Part shown: in pieces, positions 50,245 through 60,300 of the stretch
Layout: each line of letters starts with the position of its first letter
Numbering within the stretch: the first letter of the stretch is position 1
NCBI RefSeq assembly: GCF_003943505.1
Contig: NZ_RJPS01000006.1
Coordinates: 50,245 to 114,244, forward strand
Direction: 5' to 3'
Origin: Streptococcus cristatus
Lineage (GTDB): Bacteria; Bacillota; Bacilli; Lactobacillales; Streptococcaceae
DNA length: 64,000 bases
Position numbers and translations under genes: made by a program
Notes under the pieces: model-generated
Seen by the model: the letters and a program-made list of their open reading frames with translations, nothing else
What the model was told of the DNA's origin: nothing
The model's database searches: none

Positions 50245-51333
50245 CTATAATCTCAGATATTTATTTTTTACTTTATTCCATAAATATTTGAGATAATCTT
50301 TCCCTTTTAACTTTTCGACTAATGATTTTTCAAAGTTTTTTACTTGGGCATCAACTTGACTTTTAGCGCTCTTCCCCGCAATCGCATAACAACTCTTAGC
50401 CGTGTGGTAACCAGCCAAACCGCGATTATTCTGAGGGGCTTTGAAGGCTTGCCCGCCATTTCGGATCGCCAGTCTGCGAAACTGGGGATCCCACTGGGCT
50501 GGACTTTTGACATCGTAGTAATAATGAGAACTGTGATTGAAAAACGAAGGTTTCTTCCCATAATTAAAACTAGCTCCATTGACTAGCCCATTTTGACTGC
50601 TACTTTCCGGATCCAAAACATTAAGGAATCGCCCTTCCCTATCCAGAATAAACTCGGTATGGAAACGATGGAGAATCTTGATATTGGCCTGATAGGGCTG
50701 CTGGTCTGGATAGATCACCTTACCTTTAGAGACAAAGGCTTTATTGTGCAACCGCGAAGATTCCCAGAGCTGGCAGTCTAGATCTGGATACGCCTGAAAA
50801 TAGGCTACAAGAGCCTGGCCGTCTGTCATCCCCGGCTTACGAAAATGCTGTCTGACCCACTGGGCTTGCTGACTGGAAATAAGGTAGCGAAACTGGTGCA
50901 ACTGACCTTTTAACCTTTGATTGCCACTGTCTGCAATAAAGTCTGCTGGAGAAAAAGCCTGCCGAATCGTTTGAGAAAACTGATGCCAAAAGGAAGCATG
51001 TGGCGATAAGTCTGGATGCATACGCGAGAGCAGTTTGTCGATTTCTGCTGCTTCTCCTCTCAATTCGTCAGGCATGTCCATATAGAACATAGCTAGCTCT
51101 AACAACTTCTCAGCTTGCTGGGGCTGGACTGCTCGACATTCAAAAGACCATAGCTTCTGAAAGAGCGGACTGCCAAATATAAGGGCCTCCTCAAAAAGAC
51201 TCTGGCGATCAGATTCATACAGTAATGACGCTATTTCTGTCAGAAAAACTGTATCAAGGGCAGCTTGAGACCAGCCGAGTGCTTGTAATTCTAGGCAGTA
51301 TTGCTCGATTTCTACTTCCATCACCATCCACAT
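50245..51333 (-). CDS. Uncharacterised protein, possibly DUF3114
   Basis: The 362-residue protein has a helical N-terminal half (about 1-150). The second half is rich in aromatic and His/Asn residues (ESSSQNGLVNGASFNYGK, FNHSSHYYYDVKSP, WDPQFRRLAIRNGGQAFKAP) and ends in a Lys-rich tail. No signal peptide or membrane segment is visible. It recalls streptococcal DUF3114 proteins, but I cannot confirm this. Start codons at 51333, 51327 and 51319-51321 are all possible. It lies 15 bases upstream of the HAD gene, so may be in its operon. A 20-bp tandem repeat sits just ahead of the gene. Confidence 0.6.
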   Translation of the reverse strand: MWMVMEVEIEQYCLELQALGWSQAALDTVFLTEIASLLYESDRQSLFEEALIFGSPLFQKLWSFECRAVQPQQAEKLLELAMFYMDMPDELRGEAAEIDKLLSRMHPDLSPHASFWHQFSQTIRQAFSPADFIADSGNQRLKGQLHQFRYLISSQQAQWVRQHFRKPGMTDGQALVAYFQAYPDLDCQLWESSRLHNKAFVSKGKVIYPDQQPYQANIKILHRFHTEFILDREGRFLNVLDPESSSQNGLVNGASFNYGKKPSFFNHSSHYYYDVKSPAQWDPQFRRLAIRNGGQAFKAPQNNRGLAGYHTAKSCYAIAGKSAKSQVDAQVKNFEKSLVEKLKGKDYLKYLWNKVKNKYLRL

Positions 51334-51341
51334 CCATCATA

Positions 51342-51381
51342 TGAAATTTCTTCAGCACCGTTGAAATTTCTTCAGCACCGT
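51342..51381. repeat. Exact 20-bp tandem duplication
   Basis: TGAAATTTCTTCAGCACCGT occurs twice without a gap, 8 bases upstream of the gene ending at 51333. It may be a recent slippage duplication or a double binding site. Confidence 0.85.
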
Positions 51382-51491
51382 TTAGTACTCCGCTAGCAGG
51401 TTCATGCAGCCTTGAGACCTCTCCTATTTATCTCTAAATATGCCAAAATTTCATGTAAAAGTCAACGTACAAAGGAACTTTCGGCCTCGAA

Positions 51492-51521
51492 TTGTATTCT
51501 TTCAGCATTTTTTGCTATACT
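51492..51521 (+). promoter_or_regulatory. Promoter of the ScaR-like regulator
   Basis: TTGTAT (51492-51497) and TATACT (51516-51521), spacer 18. Confidence 0.65.
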
Positions 51522-51549
51522 AGTCTTAGGAAAACAACGAGGACAAAAG

Positions 51550-52197
51550 ATGACGCCAAATAAAGAAGACTATTTAAAATGTATTTACGAAATTGGCACG
51601 CGCCAGGAAAAAATCACCAATAAAGAAATCGCCCAGCACATGCAGGTTTCTCCGCCAGCCGTGACGGAGATGATGAAGAAAATGCTGGCTGAAGAACTTC
51701 TAATCAAGGACAAAAAGGCGGGCTATCTGCTAACCGACCTAGGCCTGCAACTGGTCTCTGACCTCTACCGCAAGCACCGATTGATTGAGGTGTTCTTGGT
51801 CCAAAAGCTGGGCTACACCACGGACGAAATCCATCAGGAAGCCGAAATTCTGGAACATACCGTTTCTGAACGCTTTGTCGCAGGCTTGGAAAAAATGCTG
51901 GATTTCCCTGAGACCTGCCCTCACGGTGGCACAATCCCAGCCAAACACCAGCTGCTAAAAGAAAAATACCATCAAACTTTGGCCTCCGCTCAGGAGCCTG
52001 GTAGCTACCTCATCCGCCGTGTCCACGACGACTTTGAGCTTTTGGCTTATTTGGAAAAGCACAATCTGAACATAAACCAAGAAATCCGTTTCCTCCAGTA
52101 TGACGACTACAGCCAGCTCTATCAACTAGAAGTAGACGGCCAAGCAATCCAAGTTAGCCCTATGATTGCCCAACAGATTTATGTAGAAAAACTATAA
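51550..52197 (+). CDS. scaR: DtxR-family manganese-dependent repressor, ScaR/SloR/PsaR type
   Basis: In streptococci this regulator represses manganese uptake (sca/psa/slo) genes when Mn2+ is plentiful. The 215-residue protein begins MTPNKEDYLKCIYEIG. It has an N-terminal winged helix (QHMQVSPPAVTEMMKKMLAEEL), a metal-binding dimerisation domain with HRLIEVFL, AEILEHTVSE and CPHGGTIP, and a C-terminal FeoA/SH3-like domain. The start at 51550 follows GAGGAC; an ATG 46 codons upstream has no support. The transporter genes are not in the window. A terminator follows. Confidence 0.93.
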   Translation: MTPNKEDYLKCIYEIGTRQEKITNKEIAQHMQVSPPAVTEMMKKMLAEELLIKDKKAGYLLTDLGLQLVSDLYRKHRLIEVFLVQKLGYTTDEIHQEAEILEHTVSERFVAGLEKMLDFPETCPHGGTIPAKHQLLKEKYHQTLASAQEPGSYLIRRVHDDFELLAYLEKHNLNINQEIRFLQYDDYSQLYQLEVDGQAIQVSPMIAQQIYVEKL

Positions 52198-52201
52198 ACA
52201 G

Positions 52202-52237
52202 AACCCAGTTCGGACTTTTTAGTCTAAACTGGGTTTT
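52202..52237 (+). terminator. Terminator of the ScaR-like gene
   Basis: AACCCAGTT and AACTGGGTT with an inner GGACT/AGTCT pair form a long hairpin followed by TTTTTA. Confidence 0.88.
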
Positions 52238-52239
52238 TA

Positions 52240-52268
52240 TTGACAAAAATAAGATGTCAGATTATAAT
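52240..52268 (+). promoter_or_regulatory. Consensus promoter of the MarR-EVE operon
   Basis: TTGACA (52240-52245) and TATAAT (52263-52268) with a 17-base spacer, a perfect sigma-A promoter directly after the previous terminator. Confidence 0.93.
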
Positions 52269-52302
52269 AAGCATACTTACAAAATATCCAGAGGAAAAGC
52301 TA

Positions 52303-52764
52303 ATGGAAAAATCTCAGTTTAACTCCATCTATAGGGATGAATACAAAAGATCAACCGGTCTGCTCTTTATCCGTGCCTACCACAAGTGGCATGGGCTGAT
52401 AAAAAACGAACTGAAAACGATCGATTTGACCCATCCTCAGTTTGTCGTTCTGACCACTCTTGCAGCGCTTCTGCGTCAGCAAGAATGGGTGAGTCAGACC
52501 GATATTGCCCGATTTTCTGACATGGATGTTATGACCGTATCCCAAATCATCCGCCTCTTGGTCAAGAAAGGTTTGATCATGCGGGAAGTCCATCCCAAGG
52601 ACAGCCGTGCCAACATCATACTTCTAACGGATACGGGGCTTCAAAAGGTCAACCAAGCCCTTCCTCTAGTAGAAAGCATTGATCAGGCATTCTTTGGAAA
52701 ATTAGAAAACAAAACGGAAGTATTCAATCAACTTTTAATAGCACTGGAGGCAGAAAATGACTAG
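52303..52764 (+). CDS. MarR-family transcriptional regulator
   Basis: A 153-residue winged-helix regulator. The DNA-binding core is QTDIARFSDMDVMTVSQIIRLLVKKGLI and the wing HPKDSRANIILLTDTG, which carries the conserved DxR. MarR proteins usually repress their own operon and respond to phenolic or oxidising compounds. The start at 52303 follows GAGGAAAAG. It overlaps the EVE gene by eight bases. Confidence 0.9.
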   Translation: MEKSQFNSIYRDEYKRSTGLLFIRAYHKWHGLIKNELKTIDLTHPQFVVLTTLAALLRQQEWVSQTDIARFSDMDVMTVSQIIRLLVKKGLIMREVHPKDSRANIILLTDTGLQKVNQALPLVESIDQAFFGKLENKTEVFNQLLIALEAEND

Positions 52765-53167
52765 ATTTTGGATTGGTGTCGTATCAAAAGAACACGTCCT
52801 AAGAGGTGTAGAGGGAGGCTTTTGCCAAGTCTGCCATGGAAAGAAAGCACCATTAAACCGAATGAAAAAGGGGGACTATCTTCTGTACTACAGCCCAAAG
52901 TATCAGCTGAATGGTCAGGAAAAGCTGCAGGCCTTTACAGCAATTGGCAAAATTCTAGATGACACAGCTTATCAAGTAGAGATGTTTGAAGGCTTTGTCC
53001 CATTTCGACGAGATGTCAGCTACTACCAGCCAGTCAAAGACTGCCCAATTGAGCAAGTTCGGCAACATCCTCAGTGGCGTCAATACGCTTCTCAGATAAG
53101 ATATGGACATTTCGAAGTTTCAAAAGAATTTTTTCTCTATATCTTTGAACAGATGAAGGAAGAATAG
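52757..53167 (+). CDS. EVE domain-containing protein
   Basis: A 136-residue single EVE domain (PUA-like fold): FWIGVVSKEHVLRGVEGGFCQ at the N-terminus, MKKGDYLLYYSP in the middle, and an aromatic FVPFRRDVSYY strand. EVE domains are thought to bind modified bases in DNA or RNA; no partner nuclease is adjacent here. It is translationally coupled to the MarR gene, which probably controls it. Confidence 0.85.
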   Translation: MTRFWIGVVSKEHVLRGVEGGFCQVCHGKKAPLNRMKKGDYLLYYSPKYQLNGQEKLQAFTAIGKILDDTAYQVEMFEGFVPFRRDVSYYQPVKDCPIEQVRQHPQWRQYASQIRYGHFEVSKEFFLYIFEQMKEE

Positions 53168-53198
53168 GAGGCTGGGACATCCCGACCTCCTATTTTTT
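53165..53198 (+). terminator. Terminator of the MarR-EVE operon
   Basis: TAGGAGG and CCTCCTA pair with a CTGGG/CCCGA inner region and TTTTTT tail, beginning within the EVE stop codon. The GGAGGCTGGGAC arm resembles the end of the dispersed three-hairpin element and may be a remnant. Confidence 0.85.
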
Positions 53199-53499
53199 CG
53201 TATCCGATGTCATATGCTCTATAATTGTTTTGGCAGGAATTATGGAGTCTTTTCAATGAAAAAATCCTATCTACCTTACTGAAAAGAATAAATTAAATCA
53301 ATAGAAAGATGTATAGAAAACAACCAAATCACATCACAAACCTCCTAGAAAGACCAAGGCTTTTCTGATCAAAATAATACTCTAGACACTTCCACTTCAT
53401 CAAGTTTTTTTAAAAGAAAGAAAAGATCCTATTTCCCCCCTTGCAAACCTTTTCACTTTTTGCTAGAATGATGTCGAAAAATATAAGAAGGACAAGATT
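53199..53499. other. Non-coding stretch before the nucleotidyltransferase gene
   Basis: About 300 AT-rich bases with no gene of credible length. A consensus-like promoter lies at its end (53441-53469). Nothing else is recognised. Confidence 0.6.
53441..53469 (+). promoter_or_regulatory. Promoter of the nucleotidyltransferase gene
   Basis: TTGCAA (53441-53446) and TAGAAT (53464-53469) with a 17-base spacer. Confidence 0.8.
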
Positions 53500-54291
53500 A
53501 TGCCACAAAATCTCTTTAAAGAATTGGCTCAACTGGAGCAAGTGGAAGCACTGGCTCTCGGAGGCTCACGGGCCGGCCAACATTTTGACCAAGACTCAGA
53601 CTATGATGTCTATGTTTACCTGAGTGCTCCTCTCGAGCCAGCCATCCGCCAGGAAATCCTCAGCAAGTACTGCTCCTATATGGAAATTGGCAATCAATTT
53701 TGGGAACTGGAAGACGACTGCGTCCTCAATAATGGTATCGAGATTGAGCTGATTTACCGCTCGCTGGACGACTTTGACCAAGACCTGCGGACTGTCGTTT
53801 TAGAGCACCAAGCCCAGAATTCTTACACTACCTGTATGTGGTACAATCTGATCCACAGCAAGATTCTCTACGATCGAGACGGCCGCTATGCTGCCCTCCA
53901 GAGCAAGTACAGCCTACCCTATCCAGCTAAACTGAAAAAGAATATTATCAGTAAGCAGCTCCTGCTCCTTGACCAAGCTATGCCAGCTTTTTCAAGACAG
54001 ATCAAAAAAGCTCTCAAGCGCCAAGACCTGCTCAGTATCAATCATCGCAGTAGCGAGTTTTTCGCCTCCTACTTTGATGCCCTCTTTGCCCTCAATGAGC
54101 AGCTCCATCCAGGCGAAAAGCGCATGCTCCAGTATGCCAAAGAAAATTGCGCTCGCCTGCCTCAGGATTTTGAAGCCAATATCCAAGACTACTTCCAACA
54201 TCTCTACCAGCCAGACCAGCAACAGAAAGCGGTCCTAGCCTTGGATAGCCTCCTAGACAATCTTAAGCACTTGATTGAAGCATCTATTTAG
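53500..54291 (+). CDS. Nucleotidyltransferase domain protein with DUF4037-like C-terminus
   Basis: A 263-residue protein. The N-terminal polymerase-beta-type nucleotidyltransferase core has ALGGSRAGQHFDQDSDYDVYVY (GGS plus DxD, about 19-40) and a third acidic residue in GIEIELIY. The C-terminal half is helical and resembles DUF4037-type partners of aminoglycoside or streptomycin adenylyltransferases. Substrate unknown. An AAGAAGGAC site precedes the ATG. It is a single-gene unit between its own promoter and terminator. Confidence 0.8.
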   Translation: MPQNLFKELAQLEQVEALALGGSRAGQHFDQDSDYDVYVYLSAPLEPAIRQEILSKYCSYMEIGNQFWELEDDCVLNNGIEIELIYRSLDDFDQDLRTVVLEHQAQNSYTTCMWYNLIHSKILYDRDGRYAALQSKYSLPYPAKLKKNIISKQLLLLDQAMPAFSRQIKKALKRQDLLSINHRSSEFFASYFDALFALNEQLHPGEKRMLQYAKENCARLPQDFEANIQDYFQHLYQPDQQQKAVLALDSLLDNLKHLIEASI

Positions 54292-54312
54292 AATTTCAAC
54301 AGATAAAAAACC

Positions 54313-54350
54313 CATGAAGTCAGTTTTTCAGCTGATTCATGAGCTTTTTT
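54313..54350 (+). terminator. Terminator between the nucleotidyltransferase and the giant protease gene
   Basis: CATGAAGTCAG and CTGATTCATG form an imperfect stem followed by AGCTTTTTTC. It lies between convergent genes and may serve both. Confidence 0.8.
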
Positions 54351-54375
54351 CTATTTTCGACAAGCGACCTAAGGC

Positions 54376-57300
54376 TTATTTGTTAAAGATTGACTGCCTG
54401 AAGTCGTCTGTCTCACGAAGATAGGCATTGTAAATCTTCTTCTTGAGCAGGTTGACCCAGCTAGCTTCAACACGATTTGTCGCATTGGTAATGTTGCGCA
54501 CATCCTCTGCGACCGCTTCGTCCATCAGCTTCTGCATCTCTGCATAAGAGCGAATGGTTACTTGCTTGGTACTGTTTGGATTTCTGAGTTCGTACTCGAT
54601 GGTGATTGGTTTGAGCTTGGTTAGCTGGTCAATCCGCTCTTGGTACATGGCCTTCTTGAAGGCTGCCCATGAAGCATACTCACCCTTGAATACATTTTCC
54701 AAGACCTTCTGGTCTGTCACCAGACCAACGTCTCTCCTGAGCCAGCCATCCCAAGTTGTCTTACCTTCTGCAGCAGCCTCTTCGGAGAATTTCCCTGAAA
54801 CATAAGGGACAAAACCTTCATGGTAGCCCTTAGCTGCCAGCAATTCATAGGCTGTGCGACGGAACATGACATCGCCTGGCGCCCCATTTGGATTGCTTAA
54901 GGCTGAGTAGATTGGCGAGAAGAGGCTGAGACTGAGGTAGCCATTACGCGGATACTGGCCGCTATCCTTATTCTCCCGACGGGTGATGACGTCATTGTCA
55001 ATCAGGGACTCAAAGCTGGTCAGCTGCTTGATTTCCTCAGCAGTAAAGCTGCGCGTCTGGTTACCAGCATGGGTCTGCTTACCATATTTATCTGTGATAT
55101 AATAATTCTCCATCTTTCTGAACCACTGGAGCTTGGCTGCATCGCTCTGCTTGACCATCGAAGTCCCCTCTAGGTAATCTAGGGTGTAGATCATGTCAAA
55201 CATACCATGGACATAGTGCTGCAAATCTGCTGCATTTTGGACACGTTCCTTGAAGTTGTAGGTATGCATCCGTGTCTTAGAATCCTTGTCCGTCTTGAAG
55301 AGGGTATTGAGGGTAATGGTAGGCTCATTTGGACTTGGCGTGGACTGCAAGAGACCACGCGCATAAAGCTCAGCTCCCAGTCCTTCGCGGCGACCATAAC
55401 CTTCAAAGTAGATAGATCCATCGGAGTTATGCGTCATCTCATGGGTATAGACAGAGTTCCCATAGTCTTCTAGTAAGCGTGCCCTATCAAAGTGAGTGAC
55501 ACTTCCCGTAGCATAGGCATTGTAGCCCTTGCTTGGGTACCACTTGCCAGCCGGTCCAAAGAATTCCTGCATAGCCAGTGATCTCTTGTCATTAGCCGAA
55601 GCCCAGTAAGTTTGCCCAGTCTTATCTTTCAATAAGAAACCATCATAAACCAGAACAGAACGGAAGAGCTTGTCCTTGCTTTCATCGCTTAGAATCTTAT
55701 ACCAGAAGTCATAGTGGTCACGCTGCCATTCAGCTGACTTTCTCACTCGGTCTTCGACATACTCAGCCAATTCTGCATCTGTCCGTACCTTGCCATCAAC
55801 CTGATCACGGTAGCGATCATAAGCTCCCATAGAGACGGTGGACATATTGGAAATGACATAGACACCCTTCTCAGTCATGGTCAAGAGTGGCAGAAGCATG
55901 CCCTTATGTTCCCAGTTATCAGCAGTAATCTTGTCGTAAACGCCGACAGAATACTTACTCTTGTCCTCGGCTGCATCCTGAAGCTGTCTCGCTTCTGCTA
56001 TATCCGACTTAGCCTCAACGATGTAGGCTTTTGTATTGGTCTTGAGCCATTCATTATTGGACTTGTCCGGCAGGAAGAGCTGACGATAACCTTCTAGATA
56101 ATTGAAGAGCCCTCGTTTACCAGTCGCTTCAGAAAGCGAGGCATCATAAGCCATATAGTTGTTCTTAGCTTTAAGATTGTTCATGCCTGACTTACCAAGT
56201 GAAATAATGGTATCTAAGGTTGAAGCATTATGATTTCCAAAGAAGTCAAATTTATAGGCTGACAAATCCTTGACATTGGTCTTGTCATAGTTGATATTAT
56301 ACCAACGGTTGAGATAGGTTAGACCAAGTAAGAAGGCTTCTTTATTGTCTTTAATTTGCTGAGCTATATAGTCTGCTACAACATTGCCTTCCGTATTAAT
56401 AGACTTGTCCATAGCCAGTACCTTGCGTAACTCTTGTGACAGCTTGGTCTTGACTTGGTCAAAAGCCGTATCCAGATAGAGCTCATCCAAAGAAGTGTCA
56501 GCATTTACGCCTAAAACAGTCCGCATAGCTGGCGAATCAAGGACAACCTTGTTCAACTCTGGCAGCACTTGATTGAGAATCCTGCTATAGTCTGATAGGA
56601 AGGCTTCTGGTGTATAAAGGAGGTCTAAGCCATTTACAGTGTATTCTGCGATAGCTTGATGTTTGAAGTCTCCCTTATAGGTCAGATTTAGGTAGTCAAC
56701 CGACTTATCCTCAAAGTGCAACATCAGGCGGTTAATCACTGTCTTGTTGCTATGGATATCAGTGATCATCTGGTCACCCTTCATCGGAACCACATCTAGC
56801 AGATAATCTCTATTGAGCTTGTGATGATCTGGAAGTTTATTTCCGTAGGCAACGATGGTTTCCTTATTGTAGAATGGCAGGAGTTTTTCCATATTGGCAT
56901 AGGCTATCAGACGGTCTTCACGAGCATTTTTTTCCTTGCTGTAGTCAACAGTATGGAGATTGAGATTGCTGTCTTCTAGCGTGGTCCTAATATCTAGGCT
57001 CACCAGCTTCTCTTCTGCCTCGTCCAAGCTTAGAGTAGACGTGACAAACTGATCATTTCCTAAAGTTTCGTTTCCTTCAACGGCATAGGCTTCTCTGATG
57101 CGATCATTCTTGTAATCTTGATCGCCAGAAATGCTGTAAACATTTGTACCGCTGACATTGCTGATAACATTGTCAATCAAGCCATTGAAGTAATTGGAGC
57201 CGACTACTCCACCAATTTGACCGTTCTTGGTAGAATTTTGGATCTTTCCAGTCACATAAGAACGGCTGATGCGCGCATTGTCTTCCAAGCGACCGACCAA

Positions 57301-60300
57301 ACCGCCGAAGCGCTGTTCGTTTGTTCGAGCACCTGCTAGAATGGTCACATCTGCCCTGCTCTGACTCAGCAAGGAATTTCCTCCCTTGAGGTTGGCAACC
57401 AAACCGCCGACATTATAGGCCTTGTACTGCTTGTCATTGGTCTGGATAGTTCCAGTAAAGGAGCTGTTGGTGATTTGGCTATTGCTTGCAACAACGACCA
57501 AACCAGCTACTTGCGAAGCATTGCCCACTACTGACACTCTACCCTGAGCAGAAACATCTGTGATTTGCGCATTATCTGCACTGCGAGCCAAGGCAGCAGA
57601 GTCATAGGTTCCGACAATATTGACCTCTTTCAGGTCCAGATTAGAAATAGAAGAACCGCTCTTAAGGTTTTCAAACAAAGGCTTGGCTAGATTATAAATC
57701 GCATACTGCTTGCCATTGTGATTACCAGTCAGACTGCCTGTGAAGTTTCCTCGGAGATAGACATAATCCGCAGGAGCCAGACTGACCTCGCTAGCATCCA
57801 AATCGGCTCCCAGAACATAGTTGCCAGCCATATTTTTCTTCATGGCGTCTACCAAACCAGCAAAGCTCGTGTAGACATTTTGCTGACTAGGGACTGCCCT
57901 GCTGATATAGAAGTCATAGCCAGACTTGTAGCCTGTTTCGCCCTCTTGCACCAGCTCAGGCAGAGAAACCCTTACCTTATAGACAGCCTTGCCATCTTTC
58001 TGACCTTCTGCCATGCTGTGAACCGGAAGGAGCATGTCCTTAGCTTCACTTGATTTGACTTTAACAAAGTAGTTAGACAGGTCCGTAGGTATAGCACTCA
58101 TGGAAACGACACGCTTGAACTGGTCCTTTTCTTTTCTGTAAAACTCAGCCGAATCAATATCGCGGAAGGCAATCTTTTTGTATTGCAACTCAAAGTTGCG
58201 GGTATCTTTTTCAAGATCAGTCAGGCTGCCAGCATCCAGCTCATAAGTCAGCTTGGTTTTCAGGGTATAGCCTGTATAATAGTCCAAATCATCGATTTTC
58301 AGACTTCCTGCCACATTGTCAATCGGAAGAGTGCGAACAAGCTGATCTCCCTTGTACAATTCAGCAGTCGCTGAACGGAAGGATTTTGTCTTGTCTTCCA
58401 AGCTATATTGAACCGTAACCGACTTGTCCTCTGGATTTTCTGTCAGACTTAAAATCGAAACTGTCGGCTTGACCTTAGGCACACCATTTAGAGCGGCCTT
58501 GCTTGCTGTCAGGCTGGCAAAAGCTTGATTGAGCTGCACTTGTGTGGCGGTTTGATTATTCAGAATTCCTTCTGCCTTGGTCAATTCGTTTGTATAAGCT
58601 GTTTTCTTATCTGCATCCGCATTCTTATATTGGACAGTCGCCTGCACAGTTCTGCCCAAAGCATGTTCATTTTGCAAGCGTGTTTTGTCTACTTCAAGAC
58701 CCTGTAACTGAGCCTTGGCTTGATTGATTTGGTCCACCAGCTGGTCGACTTCCGCTTGGCTGGCTTGTGACTGATTGAGAAGCGTATGACCTGCCGCCAA
58801 AGCAGTATCATAAGCTGCTTGGCGACTTTGACTATCGTTGAAATAACGAGCCTGAGCCTTGATTTGCTCCGCTTCTGTCAGTAGATTGTGAAGCGAAATC
58901 AGATCGAACTCTTTCAAGGCTTCCACTTGCGGTGCATCGCTTGGTACCATGTGCGGTTTTATTGTGCCAACTTTGACAAGCTGAGCAACTGCTGCCCGCG
59001 TTTCCTCATTGGACAACTCTTGACGGTCAATTTCCTGACCGTTAGAAGTATAAACTCGAGTCTTGATGGTCCGTTCGCCTTGCACTCCTGGAGTGACGAT
59101 GTGGCGGGCACCTTGTACAAGCTCATCCGTCTCTTCTTCACGTGTGGTAAAGTCGATTTTCTCTACTTGCGTTTCATCCTTATAGGTCAGCGGATACTCT
59201 GGGAGGGCAGATGCTTGCGGCGCAGTGCTCGGTACCATATGTGGCTTGGCCGTGCCGACTTTGACAACCTGCATGACTGGAGCTAAAGTTTCCTCGTTGG
59301 ACAACTCCTGACGGGCAAGTTCTTGACCGTTGGAACTATAGATACGAGTCTTGATCGTACGTTCACCCTGAACACCTGGAGTGACGATTTGACGAGCACC
59401 TTGGACAAGTTCATCCGTTTCTTCCTCTCGCGTGGTGAAGTCGATTTTCTCTACTCGCGTTTCATCCTTATAAGTCAGCGGGTACTCTGGTAGGGCAGAT
59501 GCTTGCGGCGCAGTGCTCGGTACCATATGTGGCTTGGCGGTGCCAATTTTGACAACTTGTGTGACTGGATCTAGAGTTTCCTCGTTGGATAATTCTTGGC
59601 GAGCAAGTTCTTGGCCGTTGGAAGTATAAACTCGAGTCTTGATGGTACGTTCGCCCTGCACTCCTGGAGTGGCGACTTGACGAGCGCCTTGGACAAGCTC
59701 ATCCGTTTCTTCCTCTCGCGTAGTGAAATCGATTTTCTCTACTCGCGTTTCATCCTTATAAGTCAGCGGATATTCTGGAAGGGCAGATGCTTGCGGCGCA
59801 GTGCTCGGTACCATATGTGGCTTGCCTGCGCCAATTTTGACAACCTGTGTGGCTGGAGCTAGAGTTTCCTCGTTGGACAATTCTTGGCGGGCAAGTTCTT
59901 GGCCGTTAGAGGTATAGATACGAGTCTTGATGGTACGTTCGCCATGAACACCTGGAGTGACGATTTGGCGAGCACCTTGCACAAGCTCATCCGTCTCGTC
60001 TTCACGTGTGGTGAAGTCGATTTTCTCTACTCGCGTTTCATCCTTATAGGTCAGCGGATACTCTGGAAGGGCAGATTCTTGCGGAGCAGTGCTCGGTACC
60101 ATATATGGCTTGGCTGTACCAATTTTGACAAGCTGTGTGACCGGAGCTAAAGTTTCCTCGTTGGACACTTCTTGGCGGTCAATTTCCTGACCGTTGGAGG
60201 TATAAACTCGAGTCTTGATGGTACGCTCACCCTGCACTCCTGGAGTGACGATTTGACGAGTGCCTTGGACTAGCTCATCCGTTTCTTCCTCTCGCGTGGT

